This document shows positions 14,512 through 14,860 of a stretch of 14,860 nt of DNA, in pieces. The translations under genes were made by a program, and so were the position numbers. The notes beneath the pieces are model-generated. The model did not search any database, had not been told where the DNA came from, and saw nothing but the letters and a program-made list of their open reading frames with translations. The stretch is from assembly GCA_900549415.1 (NCBI GenBank), contig URNX01000064.1:1-14860 (forward strand), read 5' to 3'. The stretch comes from an uncultured bacterium. Its GTDB lineage: Bacteria; Verrucomicrobiota; Lentisphaeria; Victivallales; UBA1829. Each line of letters begins with the position of its first letter. Position 1 is the stretch's first letter.

Positions 14512-14588
14512 GGGTGATTAGCTCAGTTGGTTAGAGCGTCACGTTTACACCGTGAATGTCGGGAGTTCGAGTCTCTCATCACCCACCA
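14512..14588 (+). tRNA. tRNA-Val (anticodon UAC)
   Basis: This is a complete 77-nt tRNA with encoded CCA and acceptor stem GGGTGAT/ATCACCC. Loop TTTACAC gives anticodon UAC, which reads GUA and GUG. The T stem GGGAG/CTCTC has one G-U pair. The D arm and anticodon stem are the same as in the two GAC copies, pointing to shared ancestry. Ten bases separate it from copy 2, so the three are probably one transcript. Confidence 0.95.
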
Positions 14589-14595
14589 TTCTGCA

Positions 14596-14859
14596 CTATT
14601 GCTCATAATTAATGCCTTTTCGACGTTTTTTTGCCATTGTTCTTAATTCAGAAATTCGTGTTTCCTCAGCGAGCTTTATCCAGCGATGAAAAGCGATTCT
14701 GGCATGATAAGATGTTTGGGCTTTCGAATAAATGCCCGCAAAGCCTGGACACTCAAACTTTGTCCGTGTCAGTGAAAGATGTACACTATTTTCCGTATAT
14801 TTGACTTTCTGCTGTTGAAATCCGCGGATTTTCTGTGTATATAAAGATTGACCGACATT
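14596..14859 (-). pseudogene. Partial reading frame running off the window, possible broken ISL3/ISAon1-like transposase
   Basis: On the minus strand a frame stays open from the window edge for 87 codons to a TAG at 14598-14596. It has no visible start because its upstream part is outside. The last third, IYSKAQTSYHARIAFHRWIK then LAEETRISELRTMAKK and KGINYE, resembles from memory the end of ISL3/ISAon1-type DDE transposases. In those, a pattern like IY-x-K, A-R, W, I-x-E-L and I-L-N-Y leads into an S/T-N-A-x-A-E motif. Here the stop comes right after INYEQ, but the next frame reads SNSAE before reaching the tRNA, as if a frameshift and deletion had removed the tail. The DNA is visibly more AT-rich than neighbouring genes. 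It could instead be the C-terminus of an unrelated gene or chance. Confidence 0.4.
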
Positions 14860-14860
14860 A

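Noticed and set aside
14303..14588. Repeated units at the right end considered as a CRISPR-like or mobile repeat
   Set aside because: They fold as complete tRNAs with encoded CCA; the repetition is explained by tRNA gene duplication.

Overview
The window looks like chromosomal DNA from a Gram-negative bacterium of the PVC superphylum, most likely Lentisphaerota (Victivallis-like). This is an inference. It rests on a pseudopilin combining a type II N-terminus with an H-X9-DG C-terminus, a GntR/LacI-type hybrid regulator heading a glycan-degradation cluster, and otherwise moderately GC-rich coding DNA. No species can be named from the sequence alone.

Layout. The left edge (1-70) is the 3' end of a 5S rRNA gene. 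A membrane-anchored Ser/Thr protein kinase follows (182-1753). Next comes a six-gene co-directional block (1844-11352): a GntR-HTH/LacI-sensor regulator, a type II pseudopilin, a 1073-aa secreted glycosidase-like protein, an NAD-dependent SDR/epimerase, a Gfo/Idh/MocA oxidoreductase and a GH38 alpha-mannosidase. A hairpin at 11362-11396 closes the block. A second operon (11480-14165) carries an uncharacterised exported protein followed by mreC and mreD. The right end holds three tandem valine tRNA genes (GAC, GAC, UAC) with a good promoter. It finishes with an AT-rich minus-strand reading frame that runs off the window and resembles a broken transposase.

How the genes may work together. The block 1844-11352 reads as one autoregulated glycan-catabolism cassette. 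Its promoter has a perfect -35 and -10 (TTGACA-N17-TATAAT), and the spacer is filled by a perfect 20-bp palindrome, the expected operator for a GntR/LacI (AraR-like) repressor that is the first gene transcribed. The secreted protein is probably the outer enzyme. GH38 has no signal peptide and should act in the cytoplasm. The two oxidoreductases suggest that released sugars, or the glycosides themselves, are oxidised or epimerised. No transporter gene is in the window. The most novel items are the operator-in-promoter, a 10-bp inverted repeat that could hide the regulator's ribosome binding site only in read-through mRNA, the possible new glycosidase family, and the unknown gene leading the mreCD operon.
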